64,000 nucleotides of DNA, taken from the NCBI RefSeq assembly GCF_000215705.1, contig NC_015677.1, positions 501,001 through 565,000 on the forward strand. Reading direction: 5' to 3'. The stretch comes from Ramlibacter tataouinensis TTB310. Lineage in GTDB: Bacteria > Pseudomonadota > Gammaproteobacteria > Burkholderiales > Burkholderiaceae_C. Position 1 is the first letter of the stretch, and each line of letters starts with the position of its first letter. Below are positions 8,720 to 16,195 of the stretch, one piece after another. Under the pieces are notes generated by a model. The model saw nothing but the letters and a program-made list of their open reading frames with translations, ran no database searches and was not told the origin of the DNA. Made by a program: the position numbers and the translations under genes.

Positions 8720-10059
8720 GCCGCCGCCCGTCGCGCCAGCTTCATGTTGGCGGTTTCGAGGGCGTCCACATAGACGATCTGCCGCGGCCGCGCGTGCCGC
8801 CCGAGGACGCTGCAGGCGGCCCGGATGCGCGGCTCCACCTCTTCTGGCAGATGGCCTCGATGCAGGACCACGCGCAGCCGCACGATCTGCCCGGTCATGG
8901 GGTTGGGACGGCCCTCGGCGATCGCGGTCGCCACGCCCGGTAGCGGGTTCACCAGAGCCTCGATCTGCTGCGGGTAGACCTTCATGCCGCCGACGTTGAT
9001 CGTCTCCGACTTGCGCCCGAGGAACAGCACCCTTTCGGCCGTGCGCTCGACGAGATCGCCGGTGGCGCGGTAGTGCGTGGCCGGGCCCGAACCCTGGCGT
9101 ACGTGCAACTCGCGGTTCACGATCCGCAGCAGGGCGCCACCTTGCGCCTGCGGGTCGAAAAGCGAAAGCGGTAGGCCGGCGCGGCAGTCCTTGACCGAAA
9201 CCACCGAACCCAGCTCGGTCGACGCATAGACCTGCGAGATGCTGACGCCGGGGTACAGGGCCGCGATGCGGTCCAGCACTTCCTGCGTGACGACCTCGCC
9301 GCCCAGCGTGACGTGGCGCAGCGTGACGATGGGTGATGCGCAGGCCGGCGAGACGAAGGCGGCGCGCCAGAAAGTGGGAGTGCTGCTGATGTGCGTGGCA
9401 CCCTCCCTGCTTGCCGCCGCCCACATCGCCGGAACCTGGGCGCAGGCGGGCACGATCAGCACCTCCCCATGAACGAGCGCATGCAGCAGCACCTGAATGC
9501 CTGCGAAGTGCGCCAGGCCATAGGCAAGCAGCCAGCGCCGAGGCCCGGCCGGTGGGCTGACGCGCACGGCCGCGACCAGGTCGCGCCAACGCAGGTCGAT
9601 GGCCTTGGACTGTCCCGTCGTGCCGGAACTCAGGATACGGATGCCGCTATCCGGTGCCGCCGGAAGTTCCAGCAGCCTCGCATCGGCTGCGCAGGCCGGA
9701 TCCAGCGCGAGCGCGCGGTCGCCGAATGCGTCCGAAAGCCCGGGCTGCGCCGCCGCATCGCACAGAACGGCCTGGCACTCCATGCGCGCCGCCAACCGCT
9801 GCAGCTCCTGCCGCGGCAGGCTGTCACTCAGTATCACCGCCGATGCGTCCAGGCGAGAAACGGCCGCGAGTGCCGCCACCATGCGGCCAGACGGCACCAT
9901 GCACAGACCGAAACGCTTGTGGCCGGCCCGGTGCAGCTGGAGCGCCCATGCATCGGCCAGCGCGCACAAGCGGGCGGCCGGCCACGGCCCTTCGTGCGCT
10001 ATCAGCGCGGGCTCGTCGGGCGCGCGGGCGGCGAGGTCGGAAAGAAGGGCGTACAGCAT
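8716..10059 (-). CDS. Acyl/aryl-AMP ligase (ANL superfamily)
   Basis: A 447-residue adenylate-forming enzyme, shorter than typical acyl-CoA synthetases (about 500-560). The phosphate-binding loop SSGTTGQSKA lies at about residues 143-152, the A5 motif YASTE near residue 277, A7 YRATGDL near residue 332, and the A10 lysine is Lys440 in ANMKLARR. All core residues for carboxylate adenylation are present. No carrier-protein domain is fused, and an ACP gene lies just upstream (15 bp), so it probably loads a free acid onto that ACP. Loading CoA is the alternative. The short N-terminal lobe makes an aryl or short acyl substrate possible, but specificity cannot be read here. Confidence 0.88.
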   Translation of the reverse strand: MLYALLSDLAARAPDEPALIAHEGPWPAARLCALADAWALQLHRAGHKRFGLCMVPSGRMVAALAAVSRLDASAVILSDSLPRQELQRLAARMECQAVLCDAAAQPGLSDAFGDRALALDPACAADARLLELPAAPDSGIRILSSGTTGQSKAIDLRWRDLVAAVRVSPPAGPRRWLLAYGLAHFAGIQVLLHALVHGEVLIVPACAQVPAMWAAASREGATHISSTPTFWRAAFVSPACASPIVTLRHVTLGGEVVTQEVLDRIAALYPGVSISQVYASTELGSVVSVKDCRAGLPLSLFDPQAQGGALLRIVNRELHVRQGSGPATHYRATGDLVERTAERVLFLGRKSETINVGGMKVYPQQIEALVNPLPGVATAIAEGRPNPMTGQIVRLRVVLHRGHLPEEVEPRIRAACSVLGRHARPRQIVYVDALETANMKLARRAAA

Positions 10060-10073
10060 CGTGCTCCTGCCTC

Positions 10074-10304
10074 TCAGGCATAGAAGTCCAGCAGATCGCG
10101 AACGCGCGCGGGATACTGGCCCTGGGTATACGGATCACGGCCAAACTGCTGTTCCAGGTTGGCCGAGAATTCGGCGACCGTCAGCGAGTCGAATCCGAGA
10201 TCCTCGTCCTGGATGAAGGATTCGTCGGTGATGCCGATGTCCTGGCGGCCCTGCTCCTCGAGTAGCTTGTGGATGATCTGATAGATGACGTCGCGGTTGC
10301 TCAC
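10074..10304 (-). CDS. Acyl carrier protein
   Basis: A 76-residue carrier protein. Ser40 in the motif GFDSLT is the site for the 4'-phosphopantetheine arm, and the protein is acidic with the expected helical pattern. I chose the GTG at 10304 because GGGAGG sits a few bases upstream and the resulting length fits the family. The frame stays open to 10544 but that part shows no ACP homology. It is the first complete enzyme-type gene of the operon and directly precedes the acyl-AMP ligase. It would carry the growing chain between the ligase, ketosynthase and reductase. Confidence 0.88.
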   Translation of the reverse strand: MSNRDVIYQIIHKLLEEQGRQDIGITDESFIQDEDLGFDSLTVAEFSANLEQQFGRDPYTQGQYPARVRDLLDFYA

Positions 10305-10395
10305 ATGGCCTCCCAAGCCGCTCGCAACGGCTGGCGCGACACCAGACCACGAGCGACGCAAAGCGCGAGGCACCCGCGTCGATTCGACGGGCTCC

Positions 10396-10530
10396 CCGAT
10401 CAAATAACGGTCGAGCTGCGCCAGGCGCGTGACATCACCTGGCGGCAAGTGACAGGGCCCGCGTCTCCAGTGGGCCGCATTCTGTAGCCTCCTTTTACGC
10501 TTGATCGGTGTCTTTATCGGAGTTGATCCG
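10396..10530 (+). promoter_or_regulatory. Repeated TTGATC(G/C)G elements in the divergent promoter region
   Basis: TTGATCGG at 10501-10508 and TTGATCCG at 10523-10530 are direct repeats 22 bp apart (two helical turns). The inverse, CCGATCAA, occurs at 10396-10403. They lie between the divergent ACP operon and the winged-helix regulator gene and flank the leader ORF, so they are candidate binding sites for that regulator. No convincing -35/-10 pair was found. Confidence 0.35.
10400..10480 (-). CDS. Possible 26-residue leader ORF upstream of the ACP gene
   Basis: On the minus strand a perfect seven-base Shine-Dalgarno AAGGAGG (10494-10488) sits seven bases before an ATG at 10480. The frame runs 26 codons (beginning MRPTGDAGP) to TGA at 10400, 95 bases before the ACP start, in a different frame from the ACP. 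This is the strongest ribosome site near the start of the operon. It could be a regulatory leader peptide or a small protein. I see no codon run that would indicate amino-acid attenuation. Confidence 0.4.
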   Translation of the reverse strand: MRPTGDAGPVTCRQVMSRAWRSSTVI

Positions 10531-10564
10531 TATGCTGCTTTCATTGCAACAGGGAGATGAAAGT

Positions 10565-11215
10565 ATGCGAACGCTCGATTCGCCGGATGCGGCTGTCCTC
10601 TATAAATACCCGCGGGTTCTGGCGCTGCTTGAAGTTTTCATGGCGCGCCCGGCAACACTGTCCGCGGTCGCCGGCCAGGCTCACATTCCTCTTGCCTCGG
10701 CGCATCGCATGGTCGAACGCCTGATCTCGATCGGTGCGCTCGAAGTGGCGGGGATGATCGAACGCGGTGGCCGCGCGATGAAGCTCTACCAAGTCACCGC
10801 GCCTGCGTTCTTCGTCCCGTCCACCATCGAACGCGAGTGCCTGCCGGATGAAGTGGTGCGTCGCACGCTTGACTCTCACCTGGACGAACAGGTTCCGGGG
10901 CTGATGAAGGCCGCCCGCGAGGCGCTGGGCGACTCCGCCGCATCTGAATGGGGCATGGTCGTCTACGCTGATCGGCACGGGCATCTGGTGGCGCGGCCCG
11001 ACTTCAAGCAGGGTCGCACGCCCAGGCTGCTGGACGACAACAGCCCGGCCTACCTGAACTTCTACCTGGACGACTTGCGCCTGAATGTCTGCGACGCCAA
11101 GAGGCTGCAGCGCGAGCTGGTCGATCTGCTCAAGCGCTACAAGTGCGTAGAACCCGGCTCGGGCACCTACACGCTGTCGGTCATCATGGCGCCCATGGTC
11201 GCCAGGCGCCGATAA
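10565..11215 (+). CDS. Winged-helix transcriptional regulator divergent from the acyl cluster
   Basis: A 216-residue protein starting at ATG 10565, preceded by AGGGAG eight bases upstream; an in-frame GTG at 10508 lacks a ribosome site. Residues about 15-65 (LALLEVFMARPATLSAVAG, then IPLASAHRMVERLISIGALEV) look like a winged helix of the IclR/MarR kind. The C-terminal 150 residues are a ligand or dimerisation region that I cannot place. It is divergent from the ACP operon across a 260-bp gap with repeated TTGATC sites, so it is probably the local regulator. The operon polarity suggests it senses a pathway intermediate, which is inference. Confidence 0.75.
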   Translation: MRTLDSPDAAVLYKYPRVLALLEVFMARPATLSAVAGQAHIPLASAHRMVERLISIGALEVAGMIERGGRAMKLYQVTAPAFFVPSTIERECLPDEVVRRTLDSHLDEQVPGLMKAAREALGDSAASEWGMVVYADRHGHLVARPDFKQGRTPRLLDDNSPAYLNFYLDDLRLNVCDAKRLQRELVDLLKRYKCVEPGSGTYTLSVIMAPMVARRR

Positions 11216-11255
11216 GCGCGTGCCTCCAGCGCGCTGTGTTCTAGCGTAAGGTCGC

Positions 11256-11636
11256 TCAGCCGGCGTCGAACGCCGCCCGCAGCCACTCGATGCGCCCGGC
11301 CTCCACCGCCACCACGTCGAAGCGGCAGGGCGGCGGCGCGGGCAGCCGCATCAGGAAATGCCGGGCTGCGAATACGATGCGGCGCTGTTTGGTGCCGCCC
11401 ACGCTGGCGGCGGCGCCGCCGAAGGCCCGGCCGGCGCGCCGGCGCACCTCGACGAAGACCAGGGTGCCGTCGGGCTCGCGCATCACCAGGTCGACCTCGC
11501 CGCCGCCGCGGTGCGGCGTCCGATAATTGCGCGTGACCAGCCGCAGCCCGGCCGCGCGCAGGTGCGCCAGCGCGCGGTCTTCCGCCGCGTCGCCCGCCGC
11601 CTTGGTCGTGCCAACCGCCTTCCCCGGGAGCTCCAT
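11256..11636 (-). CDS. YraN/UPF0102 family endonuclease-like protein
   Basis: A 126-residue protein of the YraN family, a small restriction-endonuclease-like fold. GGGEVDLVMREPDGTLVFVEVRRR contains the family E...D...ExK-like core, here with Arg in place of the usual Lys after FVEV. Its function is not established; a role in DNA processing is assumed for the family. The gene is divergent from rsmI and their start codons overlap in a single CATG. AGAGG upstream supports the ATG at 11636. It is convergent with the winged-helix regulator, which ends 40 bp away. Confidence 0.9.
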   Translation of the reverse strand: MELPGKAVGTTKAAGDAAEDRALAHLRAAGLRLVTRNYRTPHRGGGEVDLVMREPDGTLVFVEVRRRAGRAFGGAAASVGGTKQRRIVFAARHFLMRLPAPPPCRFDVVAVEAGRIEWLRAAFDAG

Positions 11637-12567
11637 GAGTGCCTCTTCTCCGGCTCTGTCCTCGCCGCCGTTCGCTTCCGCCCTGAGGGCCGCGCGCGAG
11701 GCGGCCGGTGCGCAGCATTATCCGCAGGGCGCGCTGTACGTCGTTGCCACGCCCATCGGCAACGTCGCCGACCTGAGCCTGCGGGCCCTGCACGTGCTGG
11801 CCCTGGCCGACGCCGTCGCCTGCGAGGACACGCGCCACACCCAGGCCCTGCTGCGCGCCTGCGGCCTGGATCGCCCGGCCGCGCAGATGATCGCCGTGCA
11901 CCAGCACAACGAGGCCGAGGCGGCGCAGCAGGTGGTCCAGCGGCTGCGCCAGGGCCAGCGCATCGCCTATGCCAGCGACGCCGGCACGCCGGCCGTCAGC
12001 GACCCGGGCGCGCGCCTGGCGGCGGCGGCGCACCAGGCCGGCCTGCGGGTCGTGCCCCTGCCGGGCGCCAGCAGCGTGACCGCGGTGCTCAGCGTGGCCG
12101 GCGCGGTGGCCGACGACGGCGGCTTCGTGTTCGAAGGTTTCCTGCCCGCCAAGGCCGGCGAGCGCGACGCGCGCGTGCAGGCGCTGGCGCAGGAGCCGCG
12201 CGCCGTGGTGCTGCTGGAGGCGCCGCACCGCATCGCCACGCTGGCCCAGGCGCTGGCGCCGCTGGGCGCGCGGCCGCTGACCGTCGGCCGCGAGCTCACC
12301 AAGCAGTTCGAGCAGGTGGCCGTGATGGCGTGCGAGGCCTTCGCCGGCTGGCTGGCGGCGGACGCGGTGCGCAGCAAGGGCGAGTTCGCGCTGGTGCTGC
12401 ATCCCTGGTCCCAGGCGCAGGCGGCGGAGTCCGGCGAAAAGCTGCTCGCGCTGCTGGTCAAGGAGCTGCCGCTCAAGACCGCCGTGCGCATCGCGGCCGA
12501 GGCGAGCGGCGGGTCGCGCAATGTCTTGTACGAGCTGGCGCTTCGCATGAAGAAAGACAGCGACTGA
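11635..12567 (+). CDS. rsmI: 16S rRNA (cytidine1402-2'-O)-methyltransferase RsmI
   Basis: A 310-residue RsmI. It 2'-O-methylates C1402 of 16S rRNA in the ribosomal P site. The tetrapyrrole-methylase fold is clear: LYVVATPIGNVADLSLRA, EDTRHTQALL, SDAGTPAVSDPG, VVPLPGASSVTAVLSVAG and LLEAPHRIA appear in the family order. The ATG at 11635 is preceded by GGGAG. It yields a 30-residue N-terminal extension before the conserved start, which is common in this group. The neighbour yraN is the usual genomic partner. Confidence 0.96.
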   Translation: MSASSPALSSPPFASALRAAREAAGAQHYPQGALYVVATPIGNVADLSLRALHVLALADAVACEDTRHTQALLRACGLDRPAAQMIAVHQHNEAEAAQQVVQRLRQGQRIAYASDAGTPAVSDPGARLAAAAHQAGLRVVPLPGASSVTAVLSVAGAVADDGGFVFEGFLPAKAGERDARVQALAQEPRAVVLLEAPHRIATLAQALAPLGARPLTVGRELTKQFEQVAVMACEAFAGWLAADAVRSKGEFALVLHPWSQAQAAESGEKLLALLVKELPLKTAVRIAAEASGGSRNVLYELALRMKKDSD

Positions 12568-12635
12568 GGAGCGAAGGCGGTCGCGGTTGCGGTCAAGCCG
12601 GATCCGGACGGCGGGTGGCCGACGCAGGCGCCGAA

Positions 12636-14684
12636 TCAGACCGCCAGCGGATCCACGTCCACCGCCCAGCGGATCAGGCCCTTCTCGCGCAGCGACAGCA
12701 GCACCGGCTGCCAGGCCGACAGGAAACGCTGCAGCGCCGCGCGCGAGGTGCTTTCCGCCAGCAGCTGGGCCCGCTCGACGTTGGCCACTCGCTGCACCGC
12801 CATCGGAACGGCCGAGTAAAGGACCACGTGCTCCGCCCCTTCCAGGCCCGGGGCCGCCTCGCGCGCGGCGTTCAGGAAAGCCTGGGCCGCCTCCTGGGTG
12901 CGCGCCTCGGCCCGCAGCAGCGCCTGGTAGGCGAAGGGCGGCATGCCGGCCTGTTCGCGCTCCTGGAGCTGCTGCGCGGCGAACGCCGCAAAGTCGTGCC
13001 GCCGCAGCGCCGCGAACAGCGGGTGCGCCGGATGCCAGGTCTGCACCCACATCTCGCTGGCCGCCGCCTGCGCGGCGTCGCGGCCGGCGCGGCCGGCGGC
13101 CTGCATCAGCAGGGCGAACAGCCGCTCGGGCGCGCGGAAGTCGGCGGAGAAGAGGGCGCTGTCGGGGTTGAGCGCCGCCACCAGGGTGATGCGGCGGAAG
13201 TCGTGGCCCTTGGTCACCATCTGCGTGCCCACCAGCACGTCGACCTCGCCGCCATGCACCTGGGCCAGCTGCGCTTCCAGCGTGCCCTTGTGCCGGGTGG
13301 TGTCGGCGTCGATGCGGACGATGCGAACCGCGCCGCCGTCGGGCCGCCGCACGCCGGCCAGCAGCTCGCCCAGGTGCTCCTCCAGCCGCTCGGTGCCGCG
13401 GCCGAGCGGCGCAATGTCCAGGTTGCCGCACAGCGGGCAGGCGCGCGGCACCCGTTCGGTGAAGCCGCAGTGGTGGCAGCGCAGGGTGCGGTCGATCTTG
13501 TGGAACACACGGTAGGCGCTGCAGTGCGGGCAGTCGCTCTTCCAGTCGCAGGCGGTGCAGGCCAGCACCGGCGCGTAGCCGCGGCGGTTGAGGAACAGCA
13601 TCGACTGCTCGCCGCGGGCGATGCGCTCGGCCATCGCCTCCAGCAGCGGCGGCGACAGCACGGCTTTCTTGGGCTGGTGGTTCATGTCCACCACCCGCAC
13701 CCGCGGCAGGGCGCCGGCGCCGATGCGCTCGGGCATGGCCAGCCGCCGGTAGCGGCCGCGCTCGCCGGCCTGCCAGCTCTCCAGCGAGGGCGTGGCCGAC
13801 CCCAGCACCACGGTGGCGCCCTCCAGCCGGCCGCGGTAGACCGCCAGGTCGCGCGCCGAGTAGCGCGCGCCTTCCTGCTGCTTGTAGCTGGGGTCGTGCT
13901 CCTCGTCCACCACGATCAGGCGCAGCCGCGGCAGCGAGGCGAACACGCCCATGCGGGTGCCCAGCACGATGCGCGCGGCGCCGGCGTGCGCCGCCAGCCA
14001 GTGCCGCAGCCGCTGCGGGTGGGTCAGGCCGCTGTGCAGCGCCACCACCTGCTCGGCGCCGAAGCGCGCGACGAACAGCGATTGCAGCTGCGGGGTCAGG
14101 TTGATCTCCGGCACCAGCACCAGGGCCTGGGCCCCGGGGTCGCGCTCCAGCAGGTCCTGCACCGCGCGCAGGTAGACCTCGGTCTTGCCGCTGCCGGTGG
14201 CGCCATGCAGCAGGAACGGGCCGGGGCCGGCCTGCAGCTGCGCCAGCGCCTGTTGCTGCTGCTGCGTGAGGGCGGGGGCGCCCGCCGCCTGGGCGGTGGC
14301 CGGCAGGTCCGGCGCCACCCGTTTCAGCCGGCGCGCCAGCTGCACGGCGTTCAGGCCGCGCAGCTGCACCGGCAGGGCCGCCAGCGCGACCTCGCCGGGG
14401 CTGCGCTGGTAGTAGCCGGCGGCGAAGCCGACCAGCCGCCGCCAGGCCGCCGGCAGCGGCGCCACGCCTTCCAGCACGCCGGCGATGGGCTTCTCGGCCA
14501 AGTCGGCCGGCGGCGGAGCAGCCGCGGGGTCCGCGTCCCACACCACCCCCAGCACCTCGCGCCGGCCCAGGGGCACGCGGACCAGCGTGCCAGGTGCAAG
14601 CGGCAACTCACTCAGGTAGCTCAACGGTCCGACCACGGTGCTGTGGGCCGGCGTGGCGACGATGACGGCCAGTCGGTGCGGCAT
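12636..14684 (-). CDS. priA: Primosomal protein N' (replication restart helicase PriA)
   Basis: A 682-residue superfamily 2 DNA helicase that recognises stalled forks and reloads the replisome. An N-terminal fork-binding domain (SYLSELPLAPGTLVRVPLGRR, cited in part) is followed by Walker A HGATGSGKT, the DEEH box VVDEEHDPS and motif III GSATPSLES. Eight zinc-binding cysteines occur in CTAC, CPHC, CHHC and CPLC pairs, as the family requires. Length is slightly short of the E. coli protein (732) but complete. It is convergent with rsmI, and its promoter must lie in the long gap toward hemE. Confidence 0.96.
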   Translation of the reverse strand: MPHRLAVIVATPAHSTVVGPLSYLSELPLAPGTLVRVPLGRREVLGVVWDADPAAAPPPADLAEKPIAGVLEGVAPLPAAWRRLVGFAAGYYQRSPGEVALAALPVQLRGLNAVQLARRLKRVAPDLPATAQAAGAPALTQQQQQALAQLQAGPGPFLLHGATGSGKTEVYLRAVQDLLERDPGAQALVLVPEINLTPQLQSLFVARFGAEQVVALHSGLTHPQRLRHWLAAHAGAARIVLGTRMGVFASLPRLRLIVVDEEHDPSYKQQEGARYSARDLAVYRGRLEGATVVLGSATPSLESWQAGERGRYRRLAMPERIGAGALPRVRVVDMNHQPKKAVLSPPLLEAMAERIARGEQSMLFLNRRGYAPVLACTACDWKSDCPHCSAYRVFHKIDRTLRCHHCGFTERVPRACPLCGNLDIAPLGRGTERLEEHLGELLAGVRRPDGGAVRIVRIDADTTRHKGTLEAQLAQVHGGEVDVLVGTQMVTKGHDFRRITLVAALNPDSALFSADFRAPERLFALLMQAAGRAGRDAAQAAASEMWVQTWHPAHPLFAALRRHDFAAFAAQQLQEREQAGMPPFAYQALLRAEARTQEAAQAFLNAAREAAPGLEGAEHVVLYSAVPMAVQRVANVERAQLLAESTSRAALQRFLSAWQPVLLSLREKGLIRWAVDVDPLAV

Positions 14685-15029
14685 GGTAGCTCTGCTTAGC
14701 CGCCGAACTTCAGGCGGTTTGCAGGTTTCGGTCTTAAGTCTTTGATTTAAGCCGGCTTTGTCAGCCGTCCCGAGTTTCTGTGGATAACTTTGTTGATAGA
14801 CCGCGGCCGGCCGGGCCCAAGGCCTGAAAAATCAAGGGTTTGACTGCATTGCCCGCAAAAAGGGCACCGAGGGAAATTCAGCAAAATCAAGCACTTACGG
14901 CAGCTATGGCTTTTGTAGCGCGGCTGCCGGGCGGCGCCGTGACCTTGTGCCCCGCAACATGGTTTTTGTGCATAAGTCAAGCCGTGCGGCGCGGCATTTC
15001 CCAGCGGCCCACTTCGGGATGTCCCTGAT
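14685..15029. other. 345-bp intergenic stretch with two DnaA-box sequences
   Basis: No convincing gene lies between priA and hemE. The stretch is visibly richer in A+T than its flanks. It contains TGTGGATAA at 14779-14787 and TGTGCATAA at 14967-14975, both exact matches to the inverse of the DnaA box consensus TTATNCACA, in the same orientation and 188 bp apart. The priA promoter must also lie here. Whether the boxes have a role is unknown. Confidence 0.5.
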
Positions 15030-15049
15030 GCCTGACCGCCGGGTCAGGC
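15030..15049 (-). terminator. Hairpin overlapping the hemE stop codon
   Basis: A perfect 8-bp inverted repeat with a 4-nt loop (GCCTGACC/GGTCAGGC) spans the hemE stop codon. There is no T-run after it on the minus strand, so it is at most a weak intrinsic terminator or an mRNA 3'-end stabiliser. Confidence 0.4.
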
Positions 15050-16144
15050 GCTGGTGCGGCCGCGCTGGCGCCGCGAATGGGCGTGGACGGCATCGACGAG
15101 TACTTTCACATGCTCGGGCGGGGTGTGCTGGCTGATGCCGTGGCCCAGGTTGAAGACATGGCTGGGACCCGTGCCGCCCCCGGTGTGGGGGGGGCCGAAG
15201 CTGTCGAGCACGGCCCGGACTTCGGCCTCGATGCGTTCCGGCGGGGCGAACAGCACGTTCGGGTCCAGGTTGCCCTGCAGCGCCTTGGACCCGCCCACCA
15301 GCTGCCGGGCGCGAGCCAGGTTCACCGTCCAGTCCACGCCCAGGACCTCGCAGTCCAGCTGGCCCATGGCCTCCAGCCACAGCCCGCCGCCCTTGGTGAA
15401 GACGATGCGCGGGATGGGCTGGCCCTCGTGCTCGCGCTTGAGCTGGGCCAGCACGCGGCGGGTGTAGTCCAGGCTGAAGCGCTGGAAAGCGCCGTCGGCC
15501 AGCACGCCGCCCCAGCTGTCGAACAGCATCACGGCCTGGGCGCCGGCCTCGACCTGCGCGTTCAGGTAGGCCGCCACCGCATCGGCGTTGACCGCCAGGA
15601 TGCGGTGCATCAGGTCGGGCCGGCCGTACAGCATGCTCTTGACCAGGCGGTAATCCTGCGAGCCGGCGCCCTCCACCATGTAGCAAGCCAGGGTCCAGGG
15701 GCTGCCGGAGAAGCCGATCAGCGGCACGCGGCCGTCCAGGGCCCGGCGGATCGAGGCGACGGCGTCGAACACGTAGCGCAGCCGCTCCATGCCGGGCACG
15801 GCCAGGGCCGCCACCGCCGCCTCGTCACGCACCGGCGAGGCGAAGCGCGGCCCCTCGCCGTTGGCGAAGCTCAGGCCCAGCCCCATGGCGTCGGGCACGG
15901 TGAGGATGTCCGAGAACAGGATGGCCGCGTCCAGCTCGTAGCGCTCCAGCGGCTGCAGGGTCACCTCGGTGGCGTAGTCCACGTTCGTGGCCAGGCCCAT
16001 GAAGCTGCCGGCGCGCGCGCGGGTGGCGCGGTACTCGGGCAGGTAGCGGCCGGCCTGGCGCATCAGCCACACCGGCGTGTGCGGCGTGGCCAGGCGATGG
16101 CAGGCGCGCAGGAAACTGTCGTTCTTCAGCGGAGCGAAACTCAT
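15044..16144 (-). CDS. hemE: Uroporphyrinogen decarboxylase
   Basis: A 366-residue HemE, which removes the four acetate carboxyls of uroporphyrinogen III to give coproporphyrinogen III in heme synthesis. Family landmarks are [15 protein letters not shown] near residue 25, [36 protein letters not shown] and FNLGHGI near the end. The start at ATG 16144 lies on the conserved N-terminus. It is divergent from the TPR-methyltransferase gene (51-bp gap). The acid N-terminal segment [12 protein letters not shown] is also typical. Confidence 0.97.
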   Translation of the reverse strand: MSFAPLKNDSFLRACHRLATPHTPVWLMRQAGRYLPEYRATRARAGSFMGLATNVDYATEVTLQPLERYELDAAILFSDILTVPDAMGLGLSFANGEGPRFASPVRDEAAVAALAVPGMERLRYVFDAVASIRRALDGRVPLIGFSGSPWTLACYMVEGAGSQDYRLVKSMLYGRPDLMHRILAVNADAVAAYLNAQVEAGAQAVMLFDSWGGVLADGAFQRFSLDYTRRVLAQLKREHEGQPIPRIVFTKGGGLWLEAMGQLDCEVLGVDWTVNLARARQLVGGSKALQGNLDPNVLFAPPERIEAEVRAVLDSFGPPHTGGGTGPSHVFNLGHGISQHTPPEHVKVLVDAVHAHSRRQRGRTSA

Positions 16145-16195
16145 GGCGGGATTGTCGCAGGCGCCTTCCGCCGCCACGGTGCGACACTGCCGTTC

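Noticed and set aside
1..10304. Possible enediyne cluster because of the UnbV domain
   Set aside because: No iterative PKS, no thioesterase of the enediyne type and no UnbL/UnbU homologue is visible. UnbV/CRTAC1-type proteins occur widely outside enediyne loci.
10305..10544. N-terminal extension of the ACP to 156 residues
   Set aside because: The extra part has no ACP homology, and the GTG at 10304 has a good ribosome site and gives the normal 76-residue length. The upstream Shine-Dalgarno serves another frame.
12598..12607. Palindrome CCGGATCCGG between rsmI and priA
   Set aside because: It is a short restriction-site-like palindrome with no T-run and no partner elements, not a convincing terminator or operator.
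11358..14699. Very long plus-strand reading frame (over 1,100 codons) across priA and rsmI
   Set aside because: It is antisense to priA, which has all helicase motifs and zinc cysteines. The translation is low-complexity and Arg/Gly/Ala-rich, as expected for a shadow frame in high-GC DNA.
14685..15029. Chromosomal replication origin between priA and hemE
   Set aside because: Only two DnaA boxes are present, with no dnaA, dnaN or box cluster nearby. Betaproteobacterial origins normally lie at dnaA.
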